A stretch of DNA of 64,000 nt from Daldinia sp. FL1419 (taxonomy: Eukaryota > Ascomycota > Sordariomycetes > Xylariales > Hypoxylaceae), in contig MU623406.1 in NCBI GenBank assembly GCA_025201765.1, forward strand, positions 1 through 64,000. Reading direction: 5' to 3'. Under the pieces are notes generated by a model, which ran no database searches, was not told the DNA's origin, and saw only the letters and a list, made by a program, of their open reading frames with translations. Positions within the stretch are counted from its first letter, which is position 1; each line of letters opens with the position of its first letter. The translations under genes were made by a program, and so were the position numbers. Below, piece by piece: positions 22,648 through 33,579 of this stretch.

Positions 22648-23823
22648 TCAAACATTTGAGAAGACTACCTCTGGGAATTCCGGCGAGGGGCCGTCCAAGA
22701 TAGGAGAACTCTTACCAAGCAAGGTTAAGTCGAAGAATGCCTTAACGTAGGCATTCAAGATTCTAACTTGTTCGAGACCATCGATCGGACCCGCGTGAGG
22801 ATCTGCGCCGGCTTCGAGTGTCTTCCAGAAGGTGTCGTCGAAGAAATCGTGGTGTGTTGTCCCGTTGATATTAATCTTCCGCTGCCAACCTGTCTGCCAT
22901 TGCGGGAACGTAACCCACGTATTATCACCCTGTCCAACTCCCCCATGGCCCTCGCTACCTATTAGGAAGGCTGGCCTACGCTCATCTGCTGCACTGCTAT
23001 TCGATGCTGGACTCCCGATGAGAGTGCCGTCAAGATTTAACCCGGAAATAATCTGGCCATGACCTTGAAGCGAGCCCAGGGCTGCCGCTCCGCCGAGCGA
23101 GTAACCAAAGGCACCAAGCTTGGTGGTGCTGAGCGGTAGTTTAAACTTTCGCACCAACTCCGAAAGATGTCGATCCAAGAATACGGAGTTGTCGTTGAGG
23201 CGCATGTTGTAGATATCTACGAGATCTACATCGATATTATCAAGGTCGATCCCCGTAACACCTGTACCGTTCGGATACCGGATAAAGGGCTGCTCGAACG
23301 GATGATCTAAACCAATTATAGCGTAACCGTGTGACGCGAGCTCTGACAATAGAATCGTATTGCCTTCAACAGGGGGACCGCCCCCTCCTGGTCCGAAGAG
23401 AATGGTTGGTAGATGGAGTGGCCCGTCAGACACACTTTTAGGTTCTAAGAAAGGCGCGTTCTCCTGCACGGAGGAAGTAATAGAAGAAAGAGTCCCATTC
23501 GAGTAGTGCCAATTTTGTTCAAAGAAAGCCGCCGTCTCGGCATTCAAGTAAGGCTTCGGGGCGCCTTGGGGCTTCTGGAGCGTGGGGTAGAAAATAGTCG
23601 CCAAGAACGCCGTGCTCACGTTATTCGGCGCCACCGGATCGTGGTCATTGTAATAATCAATGGCATATTTGCGGATGCTGACTTGATACGGGCCGGTAGG
23701 AGGCGGAAGAGATACCGCTTCGGTGGTGCCGGATATCGAAAGAGCTATCAACAACGCGACAACGACGATTTTGGCATGGCTAACCGCCTGACTAACCGCT
23801 TGACTTACACCCTTTAACCCCAT
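22648..23823 (-). CDS. Secreted PAF-acetylhydrolase-like alpha/beta-hydrolase
   Basis: Single exon, 391 residues. A hydrophobic signal segment at residues 18-36 (AKIVVVALLIALSISGTTEA) and many Asn-X-Ser/Thr sites point to secretion. The nucleophile is Ser242 in GAFGYSLGGAAALG, the acid probably Asp265 in LNLDGT, and the base His324 or His325 in THHDFFDD. An oxyanion-region FGPGGGGPP and GLDHPFEQPF match the platelet-activating factor acetylhydrolase (plasma/isoform II) fold. Likely hydrolyses short acyl esters; the natural substrate is unknown. Fungal secreted members of this group are common in accessory regions. The 3' end lies 108 bp from tRNA-Gly. Confidence 0.85.
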   Translation of the reverse strand: MGLKGVSQAVSQAVSHAKIVVVALLIALSISGTTEAVSLPPPTGPYQVSIRKYAIDYYNDHDPVAPNNVSTAFLATIFYPTLQKPQGAPKPYLNAETAAFFEQNWHYSNGTLSSITSSVQENAPFLEPKSVSDGPLHLPTILFGPGGGGPPVEGNTILLSELASHGYAIIGLDHPFEQPFIRYPNGTGVTGIDLDNIDVDLVDIYNMRLNDNSVFLDRHLSELVRKFKLPLSTTKLGAFGYSLGGAAALGSLQGHGQIISGLNLDGTLIGSPASNSSAADERRPAFLIGSEGHGGVGQGDNTWVTFPQWQTGWQRKININGTTHHDFFDDTFWKTLEAGADPHAGPIDGLEQVRILNAYVKAFFDLTLLGKSSPILDGPSPEFPEVVFSNV

Positions 23824-23881
23824 AGTTAGTTATATATGTACGCTGTCTCGAGGACTACAAGAAACCAAGGAGAAGAGAATG

Positions 23882-23890
23882 CGTTATATA
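23882..23890 (-). promoter_or_regulatory. Possible TATA box of the secreted esterase gene
   Basis: Reverse strand reads GTATATAACG about 60 bp upstream of the ATG at 23823. A second TATATA-containing site lies farther upstream near 23927-23936. Spacing fits a short leader. Confidence 0.35.
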
Positions 23891-25243
23891 CCACCTAGGT
23901 ATATTAGCGCGGATGGGAGTTACCTCTACTATATAACTAGCCAGCGTAGGACGTGGCTTGAAGGATTCGAACGTAAGCTGTTGCGTGCTCTCAGATGCAA
24001 CTAAACAACCAATCAAATCAGAGTAACTATCTCTGCGCAGCTTATGCTGTCGCCTATCGCACTAGTTATACCACCCTTGACGACTAATAAGGAAAGTTAA
24101 TGCGACTGCACGTCAGTTCCGCGTTACAGCGCAAGAATGCTTTCCCTTCGCTGTTAAAGAGTTATGGCCTAGCTAGAAAGGCGTTTGCTTGGAAACATAC
24201 ACTTAGAGCAGCCCAAAGTTCCGAAACAGAATTTTAAGACGTCATCTTTCTTGCTGAAAATGAGGCGGTTATATTTCTCATAGCAGGTACCTCAAGGTCT
24301 AACGCAACGCACGCGTGAAGCTAAGCTATATTCCCCCCTGACTAGGTGAGTATTAGGGCCAGTACCTGAGTAAGTTGCCCTATAGCGTTTCCCCCTATAC
24401 TCTGAACTCCTTACACTATTTATTATTAGCACAGCTGTCATGGAGCTATAGAGTGCATTACCTTCTTACGTACCTGGTAAGTAGGTAGGTATTCATGAAT
24501 TAGATGTAGATGTATCACGGGGTTGGGATGAAGATGATGGTCTGGGGACCAGATCCTCGAAGCTTTGTAGCTTGCTGGGAAAACTGTGACAAGGTGATTC
24601 TCGAACCAAGTGTTTTGTGACTCTTCTAGCGTCAGTTTGTTCTCGTCTCGACCCAGCGTTGAGTCCTAACATATTGACGTGGTTCCGGCTTTCCAACTCA
24701 GGAGATTTTAACACAAAGCTTTACATTTCAAGCGAATTTCTGTCTCGCTTTCTTCCCTCTTTTGTCAACGTCATTATTCTGCCACGTCAGTACCTCATAC
24801 CAGAGTGTATGTAAGATACGCCATACTTATGATATATATCATTCCCCAATACGAAGCGGCCAAGACAGGGCACTCCTTTGTGTCTCTAACAAGACGTCAC
24901 GTAGGCAATAGAGGACCAGCATTAATAAATTTACGTTATAAGCCTAATTTCTAAGGACTTAGATGATATAAGTGTCTCAGGTAGCCTGGCCGTTTACACC
25001 GCTCTACCGGAATCGGAGTACAACGCGTAGTTTGGCTTGGACACGGTTTCACGTCTAGTAGGAAAAGTAACGTGTCTGAACCGCGAGAAGAACAGCTATG
25101 GTGGTACCTACGCCCGACGAGATAACGGCGCAACTCCCCTTTTCACGACGCTATGGAAAGATGAGTTTTGGAAAGCTTGTTGAGATGGAAACATAGGTAC
25201 TTGGCCAAGACATGTTCTAGTGACCTATCAGTACTTTGCGAGA
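23891..25243. other. Intergenic region between divergent esterase and tyrosinase genes
   Basis: About 1.4 kb. It contains both upstream regions. A GGATTCGAAC word near 23955 looks like a tRNA T-loop but has no matching arms. No supported gene; short open frames (24493-24814) have no protein features. Confidence 0.4.
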
Positions 25244-25250
25244 TATAAAA
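25244..25250 (+). promoter_or_regulatory. TATA box of tyrosinase gene (TATAAAA)
   Basis: TATAAAA lies 90 bp before the tyrosinase ATG, so transcription would begin near 25275-25280. Confidence 0.5.
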
Positions 25251-25279
25251 GCGTCCAAATCTTCAATATCTACGTTCGG

Positions 25280-25329
25280 ATGTCATGGCACTTTTGAGTC
25301 TATGGAATTTACGGAAGTCGCAATTTTAG
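25280..25329 (+). promoter_or_regulatory. Two short upstream ORFs in the tyrosinase leader
   Basis: ATG at 25280 opens a 5-codon frame ending in TGA; ATG at 25285 opens a 14-codon frame (MALLSLWNLRKSQF) ending in TAG at 25327-25329, 10 nt before the main ATG. They matter only if the TATA-directed start lies upstream of 25280. Confidence 0.4.
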
Positions 25330-25339
25330 CCACAGCACA

Positions 25340-27809
25340 ATGTCGTCAACTTCGGGTTGCTATCCAATTGTTGGTATCCAGGAGGGATTGAGTACCGACA
25401 AGGATGAGCTACTCCGGCGAGTGCCATGCCGCATGGAAATAGACGACTGGTTCAAATCCAAAAAACAGATCCATGAATATCAACGTGCACTATTCTTCCC
25501 CGCGTTATGGAAGTTTTCCCAGATGGACCCTCGTGAGAAGCTATCTTGGTTTCAAATTGCTGGTGAGTTTAAACCTGCTACTTCTATACCGTTTATTTGA
25601 TACTAAGTGACAGGAATTCATGGAAAGCCCTTCGTTGCTTGGGATGAGCTAGGTGCAGAACCAGAAGTTAAGAAAGAGGGATACTGTACTCATAATAGTA
25701 TTCTATTTTGTACCTGGCACCGACCTTACGTGCTACTCTTCGAAGTAAGCCCCTTTATCTATATAGAATAGGTATATTTACTAAAATTACCCATAGCAAA
25801 TCATTTTTGGACTTATGAAAGAAGAGGCCAACCAGTATCCTGATGGGGTTAGAGGTGACCTTTTAGATGCGGCGAGGGATTGGCGTTTTCCATACTGGGA
25901 CTGGGCTTTGAAGAAGCCCATTGACTCTGGTTCTAATAATCGGGACTATAATGTACCTTTGGCTGTGTTAGATGAGCGTGTCGATATCATGCTACCTACA
26001 GCCCAAAGCTATGTCTCTTATCCGAACGCTCTATATAAATTCACAATGCCGGGGGGTATTACGATGGGTTGTGCCAGCCTTAGAGACTTGAGGATTACTG
26101 CGTGCGAAGTTCACGACAAGGACACAAACAATACGTACATTATACCTGTAAGTAAATGAGCCAAATGCCTGAAATAGGAGCTGAATTGGGCCTTTTAGTT
26201 TGATAAATGCCGGGCCACGAGCCGGCATCCTAAAAAAGAGGATGTGGATGAGAATTGGATCCCTGGAAGTCAAGACAACGAAGCTATTGCCAGAGCTATG
26301 CGAAATTTCAAATGTGGTCCCAACCCGGAAACTGAGAATGGAACAACACAGAGTATAGCATCATGTCTTACGGCAGCTTTCTATCGTGTTCTTACTATCG
26401 AGAGGTTTGAGGATTTTGCAACGAAACGAGCACCTGGTCACGGCGTAGAGAACCCAATATCCAAAGACCACGCTTTCGACTCTTGCGAAGGAATTCACGA
26501 CAATATTCACGATTGGTGTGGCGGCGAGTTGACGGAGCCAGACAGGCAAAATATCCGCTTGGGAGGGCATATGGCTCATGTGCTGGTCGCTGCTTTCGAT
26601 CCGCTCTTTTGGCTTCATCATTGGTAAGTGATAGATTCTCGCTATCTCGAAGTATCTATTTTAATATTTCCTAGTAACGTGGACAGAATGACGGCTATCT
26701 GGCAAACGCTGCATGGAAATTCCTGGTTTGATGGCTCTGATACGCGCGACGTAGACCCTGGAACCTATTCTATCAAGACCGGGCACCGCGACAAGCCTAC
26801 AGATCCGCTACGTCCCTTCCATAAGACAGCTGATGGGCAATATTGGACTTCGTCCGATGTTAGGGAAATTACGGTACTAGGATACACGTATCCAGGCCTA
26901 GAGAAGTGGTCGTATACAACTAATGGAGTTTACGATAAGCAAAAGCACCTTAAGAAACTCATTAAAACCCTCAACGACAATTATAACGGCGACAGATCAG
27001 ATTTAGAAAGTAAAGACCTAATGGATAGCTTGAGTCTACTGAATCTCCCCGAATCGACGGGGCTACGCACTATTGGGGGGGCTATGACGAAGACTACCTA
27101 CGACTACGTCGTCAATGTTATATACGAGAAGTATGAGAACCCCGTACTGAATATGTACCTAATAAGCTAATGTCGTCAGATTTGATCTCAACGGTAGAAG
27201 ATTTGCGATCGACATATTTATTGGCAGTAAACCCAACAAGACGACCCATGTTGGCCAAGTAGTTAACTTTTCGGCTGAGCTGGGGGGCTGTGAGTATTTT
27301 CAAACATGGGAGTAGACTTCGCCATGAGGAATAGACTCTTAACAACGAGATAAAGAGTACTTGCTAATACTAATCATTATTTATTAGTAGGAGTCTCGAT
27401 AAAAGGATGCGAAAACTGCAAGATTCAACAGGCTGACCGCACCAAGTCGACCGGACGTGTGGTGTTGACTCACGCCCTACTCACCCATCGTAAGAGGCGG
27501 ATCGTACATAAATTTAGAGATGGCAGATCCATACCCTTGGGCGACATGAGCCCGAGATTTGTTATCCCTTTCTTGAAGCGTACCCTTCACTGGCGCGTGA
27601 CTTCGATGGGCAGACAGGTAGATTTACCTTCGCTCAAGGTCTCGTTGGCTGTCGGTATAGCTGAGCATCCTATCGACGATTTCAAGATGTCCAGGTATCA
27701 TAGCTACAAGGCCGTATACGAGGTTACAGAGGGTCGCCCTGGTGGTGCAGGACCAGAAGATCGATTATATCCACCTGAATGTCAATATATAAGTCCATTC
27801 AGATCGTAA
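25340..27809 (+). CDS. Tyrosinase (polyphenol oxidase), type-3 copper enzyme
   Basis: Oxidises monophenols and catechols to quinones, the entry to melanin-type pigments or modified phenolic metabolites. Seven exons, 25340-25562, 25614-25744, 25797-26147, 26199-26623, 26675-27130, 27180-27289 and 27388-27809, give 705 residues. Copper A ligands are His77 (GIHGKPF), His101 (YCTHNS) and His110 (CTWHRPY); Cys99 is placed to form the Cys-His thioether seen in fungal tyrosinases. Copper B is in GIHDNIHDW (His335, His339) and FDPLFWLHHCNVDRM (His375/376). A linker motif YEKFDL and a C-terminal shielding domain with CENC follow, normally removed by proteolysis to activate the enzyme. No signal peptide, so probably cytosolic as a latent enzyme. 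An apparent TAA at 27168-27170 lies inside intron 5; splicing from AA at 27130 restores EKFDLNGRRFAIDIFIG. Confidence 0.92.
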
Positions 27810-28489
27810 ATAACTGTCGACTCGGGGGGTGAGAGGCATCTCGGCCGATAATTTACTGATCATATTAATTAAGGCCATGTCACTCCTTACGGGTGGATTC
27901 CCAAGTGAGCTATTAGGTCGATTAAGTAGAGTAGAGTATAGAATAGAAACATAGGTATTCATCTATTGATTCCTTCTATACGTACTTGTGATTTAGGTCA
28001 ATGATCTCAAGTATTCTGACCTCCGGTAGTAAGGTGAATCCCTCTTTGCTACAAGTCTAACACCTACCAACTAGGTCGACCGGAAGGAACGAAAAAAAAA
28101 AGCTGAACTCAGCTCCGAAGTTTATATGAACCAAGACTTCCAAGACCGTTTCGAGCCCGGGGTTTAGGCTATTATAGCAGCACCGGATCACCACATCACG
28201 AGGGTATCAACGAGCCTTTGCCCAATCAGCACGACTGACCCCGCACACCCTGGCTCGACGGTAACGTACTGGACAACTACACTCACTGATATGGCGTCGT
28301 GTGTGCTGTCTCTCATAGATTCTGGTCATATTAGCCGACGGATTGTCGTCTAGCAATAAGAATTTTGGTGACTTATATTCAACGTTTCGACTACTGAGGC
28401 AATCAGCGAATATCGCGAGTTACTTAGAAGGGATTACGAGATAGAACCTAAGAGTTTCGGTTGATCAAGCCTGTACATATAGGAGGAAG
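27810..28489. other. Intergenic region between tyrosinase and oxygenase genes
   Basis: About 680 bp between two tandem genes on the same strand; must carry the tyrosinase 3' UTR and the oxygenase promoter. Poly(A) run near 28092-28101. No gene supported. Confidence 0.4.
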
Positions 28490-28510
28490 AAAAAAAAAAA
28501 AAAAAAAAAA
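28490..28510 (+). repeat. A21 homopolymer just before a start codon
   Basis: Twenty-one consecutive A residues end 5 nt before the ATG at 28516, following GAGGAAG, so this tract would lie in the 5' leader of the oxygenase mRNA. Confidence 0.85.
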
Positions 28511-28515
28511 GAGCC

Positions 28516-29644
28516 ATGGCCGCCGCCGTCGCGACGACACAAGCCTCTCCAGCGTTCCAGGGGCTCACGGAGGAACGTGCTCAGACGACACACGCTCCGA
28601 GACCTCGCGATGTGTTAACAAACATCAACTACTACAAAGACCCAGGCGACGGTTCCTTGCCAATGCCCATCGTAATCGCCGAGTAGGTATCATGCCGAGT
28701 CCATCCGCTACCTACTCGACATTCTAACAAGCCATAAAGCAACACGGTAAAAAACGAACGCCCACACATCTCCCAACAGACCATCATCCACGACGTCACG
28801 GGTGAAGAGGACAAGTACACGCTCGACAGCCACGGGTTCCAATTCCTACACCACGAGAGCACCACCAAGTCCCTGCAAGACTTCCAAGACGAAGAGCACG
28901 TCAAGAACGAGTACTACCCAGAGTCGACACAGCTCCTGAAACAAGTGTAAGCACTCGCCCACTCTTCACTCTACGACATCACCCTATATAACCAGATATC
29001 ATACACCTAATGCTGAAACATAACAATACCGTCGCAGAACCGGTGCATCCCGCGTCTTCCTCTTCGACCACAAGACCCGCTGCGGCCCCTCCAACTGGCA
29101 CAAGCTCGGCAAGGGGAACCGCTCCTCGCGCGGACCGTTACTACGAGCGCACGTCGACCAGTCGTACGCGGGCGCCGAACTCGTTCTACGGCGATGGTTC
29201 CCAGAGGAGGCAGAGTCGCTTCTTACGCGCCGGTATCAAATCATCAACGTACGGTTCCCCCTTTTTCCTCTACCCCCCTCCCCTCCACCAAACAGCTCAC
29301 TCACTCACCCCTCAACCCAGATATGGCGCCCGATCCGCCCCGTCCTCAAAGACCCCCTCGCCGTAGCCGACGGGTCCTCGATCCCCGACGCCGACCTCGT
29401 CGCCGCATCGATCATCTACCCCTCCGACCGGGACGAGACCTGGACCATCCTGCCCCGCGCCACGCACCGCTGGTACTACAAGCACGCCCAGCGGCCCGAC
29501 GACGTTCTCCTCATCAAATGCTTCGACTCCTCCGAGGGCGTCCCCGCGCGGCGCGCCCCGCATAGCGCTTTCGAAGACCCCGAGTATAAGGACGGGGAGG
29601 CCAGGGAGAGCATCGAGGCGAGGGCTCTGGTTTTTTACGATTGA
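28516..29644 (+). CDS. CmcJ/NvfI (AsaB-like) family non-heme oxidoreductase
   Basis: Four exons, 28516-28682, 28740-28946, 29038-29248 and 29321-29644, give 302 residues. Intron 1 uses a CTAAC branch point and an AAG acceptor. The family is often annotated as GA4 desaturase-like, hydroxylase/desaturase AsaB or 7-alpha-cephem-methoxylase P8 chain, and acts on secondary metabolites. Visible hallmarks are INYYKDPGDG near the N-terminus, IHDVTGEEDKYTLDSHGFQF, the metal-binding-type HVDQSYAGAELVL, NIWRPIRPVLKDPLAVADG after the last splice, RWYYKHAQRPDDVLLIKCFDS and RAPHSAFEDP. These fit an iron/2-oxoglutarate-type dioxygenase; substrate unknown. It follows the tyrosinase in the same direction, so the two may act on the same phenolic compound, but this is inference. 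Confidence 0.88.
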
Positions 29645-29915
29645 TTCTGGTTGATTGGTATTGATGCTGATTACCTCGATACTAGGTGTCTAAGGGTTGA
29701 TAATGCTATTAAATCAAATAATTACCTATATTAAAGGATCCCGAGCCCCGTAGAATAAGACATAATCATGTGGGTATTCCAGCAACGTTTTAAAGAAACA
29801 CCATTAAAAAGGGAACATCAATTTGGTATCATATCCCTAGTAGCAACAGCGTAAACCATCAAGCAAAAACATCATCTTACAGACATATTCCTCATCTAAT
29901 CTCATTCCGTCTAAT
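29645..29915. other. Convergent 3' region
   Basis: 271 bp between the converging oxygenase and HAUS6 genes. Contains AT-rich stretches (ATTAAATCAAATAATTA near 29708) that may act in polyadenylation. Confidence 0.4.
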
Positions 29916-32277
29916 TTACTCTCCGTTCCACGTCTTCCCCGGACTAGGCAAGGGGCTCGTCTGCACGCGCGGTCTACTGCGGAACACGGCCTCGTAATCT
30001 TCCTGATTACCATCGATGAGCTCCTCAATAATAGACGTGTCGTAATTTTCTTCCTCGAGCTTCGGAAACTGTTCGCCTCTCCTTTGTATCATTTTGCTCT
30101 TCCTTTCCGATCGTCTCCTCTCCAACTGTGCCTTTTGTCGTGCAGCTTCGAAGCCAACCATGGATCGTCTAGTACGGGCTACCAGATCTTCATATTCGTC
30201 TTTCTCTGGCAGATGATTTGTATTTTTATCACTGATGCTTTGCGTAAGCGTAGATTTGGTAGGGGATGGCTGAGGGACCTCATCCTCCTTTTCGAATGAC
30301 TGCATTCTTGTCATCGATAAGCGTGTCCTCTCAGCTAAGGAAAGAGTGTGACGTGGTTTTTTTACTGGGGACGGCGATGCATTTGACATGGACCGCAGTA
30401 TTTCATCAGCCATGGCTTGCGTTGGAGAGACTGGCTGTAAGGGCGGAGACTGCGACTCCATCAATTTATCGGTAGGGGATGGCTCGGGAGATAACTCAGG
30501 AGAAGCAACGATATGCGACGTAATAATCTGAGGTATATTATCCACCTTGGCTGATTCTTGCTTCTGGGGCGTAGCTACCATTGGGTCTTGAGATAACGAA
30601 GATGACGCCTGCTCTGGTAGCTTACGCTCAGGATTAGGCGACAAATCCGGGAATAATTTCTTGTTTCGACTAAATGGGACGTCGATGGAGGAAGCCTTTG
30701 GCACATGTGTCCGCCTTTGAGCCTCTATGCTAGATTTAGGAGGGACAATGCGATGACGGCGCCCGCCGGTAGGTTGTATAGGCTCTTGGACTGGGCGCGC
30801 TTCTTCTTCCTCGTCTTCCCATTCGCTGATATCGGAGATCGCATCAACTGGTTCTTCTGGTTTTGCGGTATATGAAGCGACATTGAGTACCGAGCTTCTA
30901 TTCGAGCCTCCTAACAAGCTAGAAAAGTCTGGGATTCTGGGTTTTCCAACCACATCAAGTTCAGCTTCCATGCTGCTGATGATAGAGCGGTATTGCGCAG
31001 GTGCCGCATTTAACGGAAGTTTGTCCTTTACGCGCACCTGGTCAATGTTCAACTTTTGATGGGCCGTGAAGCGCAAACCGACATTCTTCGGCTTAATCGT
31101 TTTCTTCACTTCCACCGTAGGCGGTGGCGGCATGTTTCTAAACATCTTCTTCCGGAAGTCATCCCATTTTTCTAGCCTTTCTTTCTGTATCTGGACCCGA
31201 TTGTCTAACTGTTCCAGGAGACCAGTGTTCTCGTCTTCGAGGTCGGAGACTTTTCCCTGCTCGACGCCAGCCCAAACATCGTCGAAACGACTACCGAGGA
31301 GTCCCCCCTTTCGTGGATTCGTATCGTTAAAGAGCAAACTGTCAATCCATTGGTCGTTTCCAGTCCAATTTGTCTTGACAATCCTGTTAACTTCTTTCCT
31401 CGTCCTTTCCGATGTCTCGGCTACGCCCCGTTCGGATTCGACCTTGGCCTTTTCCTTCCGCCGAGCAATGACCTGTTCCTTCGATGCTAGTAGTTCCTCA
31501 AAATCGCGATACTTTGCTCTTTCTATATTCTTTTTGGCCAAGACGGAACTTAAGGATACCTTGTGGGCGAGTATGAGACCGTTGAGCTCGGTACGGTCTC
31601 CAGAATATCCCCAGTTCTCGAGCGCGAGTTTCTCCGATATAGTAGGACGATATTCCGGACCGGAATTGAGCGCGCGTTCGGCTACCAACTTCTTTAGGAC
31701 CGCCGAGGAAAAGACGGCCAAAACTTCTTCGAGTCGTTCCCCTTTGCATTCATCCAGCATGGTCTTTCGCAAGACGGCATCTCGTCCCAGGACGCCATTT
31801 TTCTTAGCCTGCTCGAGGCTACGGAGGAGGGCGGCGCGAAGGTTTATAGACTGGACTTGGTCTAGGGGAGGAAAAAACGGACGTAGTTTCTGGATAATTA
31901 GTTGGCTTCGCCTAAGTGAGGACCGTAGCAAAGCATACATTTTGAGTTTCGTTATAATCCCATAGGGTAAATAATTGGTATAAAGCCCATTCAACCGACT
32001 GGACTCGCTTCTTTTGTCCGCCTACAGCATCTTTCGTCGAAAAGGTTGCGAGGGTTATACCAGGCCAATCGGGCTCAAGATCGAGGTCCAATAAGCGAAG
32101 GTTCGTGAGGAATAAGGCAAGGTTCGACGTAGAGCTGGGTATCTGAGTTGAGGCAGAAGCAGGGGCGGATTGGGGGGCGGTCAAGGGCGTTTTAGCGGGA
32201 ACGCGGAGCGATCGCGAACGTGCCGCTGAAGCGTTGGTCGATGTGCTGGTTAATGTATTGGGATGTTGAAGAGACAT
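29916..32277 (-). CDS. Augmin complex subunit 6 (HAUS6 N-terminal domain protein)
   Basis: Augmin recruits gamma-tubulin to existing microtubules for branching nucleation. Two exons, 32277-31939 and 31889-29916, give 770 residues. The 49-nt intron joins LWDYNETQN to KLRPFFPPLDQ, restoring the HAUS6_N signature, followed by SINLRAALLRSLEQAKKNGVLG and LDECKGERLEEVLAVFSSAVLKK, which are strongly typical. Residues ~60-330 form the conserved domain, including a charged coiled coil (EELLASKEQVIARRKEKAK). From ~400 on the protein is a Pro/Ser-rich tail with many SP/TP sites, likely phosphorylated by cyclin-dependent kinase, ending in a basic helix (QLERRRSERKSKMIQRRGE). The N-terminal 40 residues are Ser/Thr/Ala-rich. 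No in-frame intron was noticed in exon 2. Confidence 0.85.
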
Positions 32278-33300
32278 GGCGGCATCGTCGACAACGACGG
32301 TTTTTTAATAGAAAAAGTGTAGTATTTCTTTGCTAGGCCATCCGTATCAAAGTAATTCGCTAATAGAGCTATCTTTAAATAACCCTACCTAGACAGACAT
32401 GAGGGTTTATAGGTTTGCCGGGAGGAATTTCGGGTGGAAATAGTTCTAAAATGGCTGAAATAGCTGAAATAAGTTCTGGGGTTGGTGGAGTTTGTCTTCT
32501 AATGCTTTAAACGCTGATTTCTGGACTCGACGTGCTAAAAAGTGCTTTTATCGATAAGGATTCCAGTTGGCAAGAGCTCCGGTTAGCAGGTTAACCAGGC
32601 ACATCTGTATTACATAGATGCTCCCCCCTTAGGTAATGAATCTCGAGGTAACACCCAGACAGCCAATGGCCTAACCTAAGAGGTAAGGAACACTACCTAC
32701 CTACACATTAGGCACATGCGCTAACGATTCCACTGTATGTAGGTACTTACCTCATACACCCAAGCTACCTAGGTAGGTACCCACTTGGGCACTTATACAG
32801 AACATCCACGGTGCATTCAAGACGCGAATTTCATACCATTAACAGAAAAATACCAGGTGCCTTTATCAGCATATAATCCCAAATCTGCTTCACTTTTTAC
32901 TTGTCGATATTCGATTTAAATTATCAATTCATAACGTAAACCCACCCAATACCAATAGTTACCAAAAACCAAACCTGTATGTCCTCGAGCCTCATTACAC
33001 GAACCCATCGTTCCGGCTAGAAACCAGGTAAACAAGCAATCCTTCTTCCTTTTAGCGTATATTGTCTCTCCGTCGATAGCATATCTAGAATATCTAGAGA
33101 ATGTTTAACCGTAGGTAGGTAGGCGTGATAACTCAGATAGCGCACCGCATCGTGATTCCTCCTTCTCCCTTCTCCTTTTTCTTTCCTTCTTCCACTCTAA
33201 TCCCTACGGCTCCCTTGATCGCCCATGTCATCTATTCGCACTTAGGAGCCTAAGATATCTAGGTACCTCCTGATAGGTACATCCACATAGGTAAATCAGG
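32278..33300. other. Intergenic region with TACCTA motif cluster
   Basis: About 1 kb upstream of HAUS6 and downstream of the cysteine-rich peptide gene. A dense TACCTA/TAGGTA cluster lies at 32692-32790 and another at 33256-33290. A pyrimidine stretch is at 33155-33200. No gene supported. Confidence 0.45.
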
Positions 33301-33579
33301 TCAATCCGTCTCCTCCTTCCCGCAGCCTCGCGAGCACTGGTCTGCGCTCACGCACTTGCACGCTCCGCACGTGCCGGCCAGGATAATCGTCAGGTCGCCC
33401 GAGACGGGATCGCAGTGGGCGCCGCTGTTGCTGGCTGAGCATAGCGCTGTGGTGCCGGGAGAACCGCAGTCGAGCCGCCACGAGGCTGCGGCCGTGCTCG
33501 CTGGAGCCGCGAGGACGGCGGTGGCTTGGAGTACGACCAACGCAACGGCTGCCGATATGGTCTTTGCGAGGAGAGGCAT
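33301..33579 (-). CDS. Small secreted cysteine-rich protein (effector-like)
   Basis: Single exon of 92 residues. Residues 1-24 are a clear signal peptide (MPLLAKTISAAVALVVLQAT, cut after VLAA). The mature ~68 residues hold eight cysteines (LDCG, ALCS, AHCD, GTCGACKC, DQCSRGC), an even number compatible with four disulfides. No family recognised. Size, cysteine density and secretion fit candidate effectors or antimicrobial peptides, but nothing shows which. The gene is isolated, between HAUS6 and the SNF2 gene, with 1 kb or more of non-coding DNA on each side. Confidence 0.65.
   Translation of the reverse strand: MPLLAKTISAAVALVVLQATAVLAAPASTAAASWRLDCGSPGTTALCSASNSGAHCDPVSGDLTIILAGTCGACKCVSADQCSRGCGKEETD

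Noticed and set aside
23940..24060. GGATTCGAAC word like a minus-strand tRNA T-loop
   Set aside because: Flanking bases do not pair to form a T-stem or acceptor stem.
27118..27170. Apparent end of the tyrosinase at TAA 27168-27170
   Set aside because: The stop lies in an intron; splicing at 27130/27180 restores the family sequence EKFDL and the C-terminal domain.
31066..31965. 299-codon plus-strand frame
   Set aside because: Antisense shadow of HAUS6, which has clear family motifs on the minus strand.
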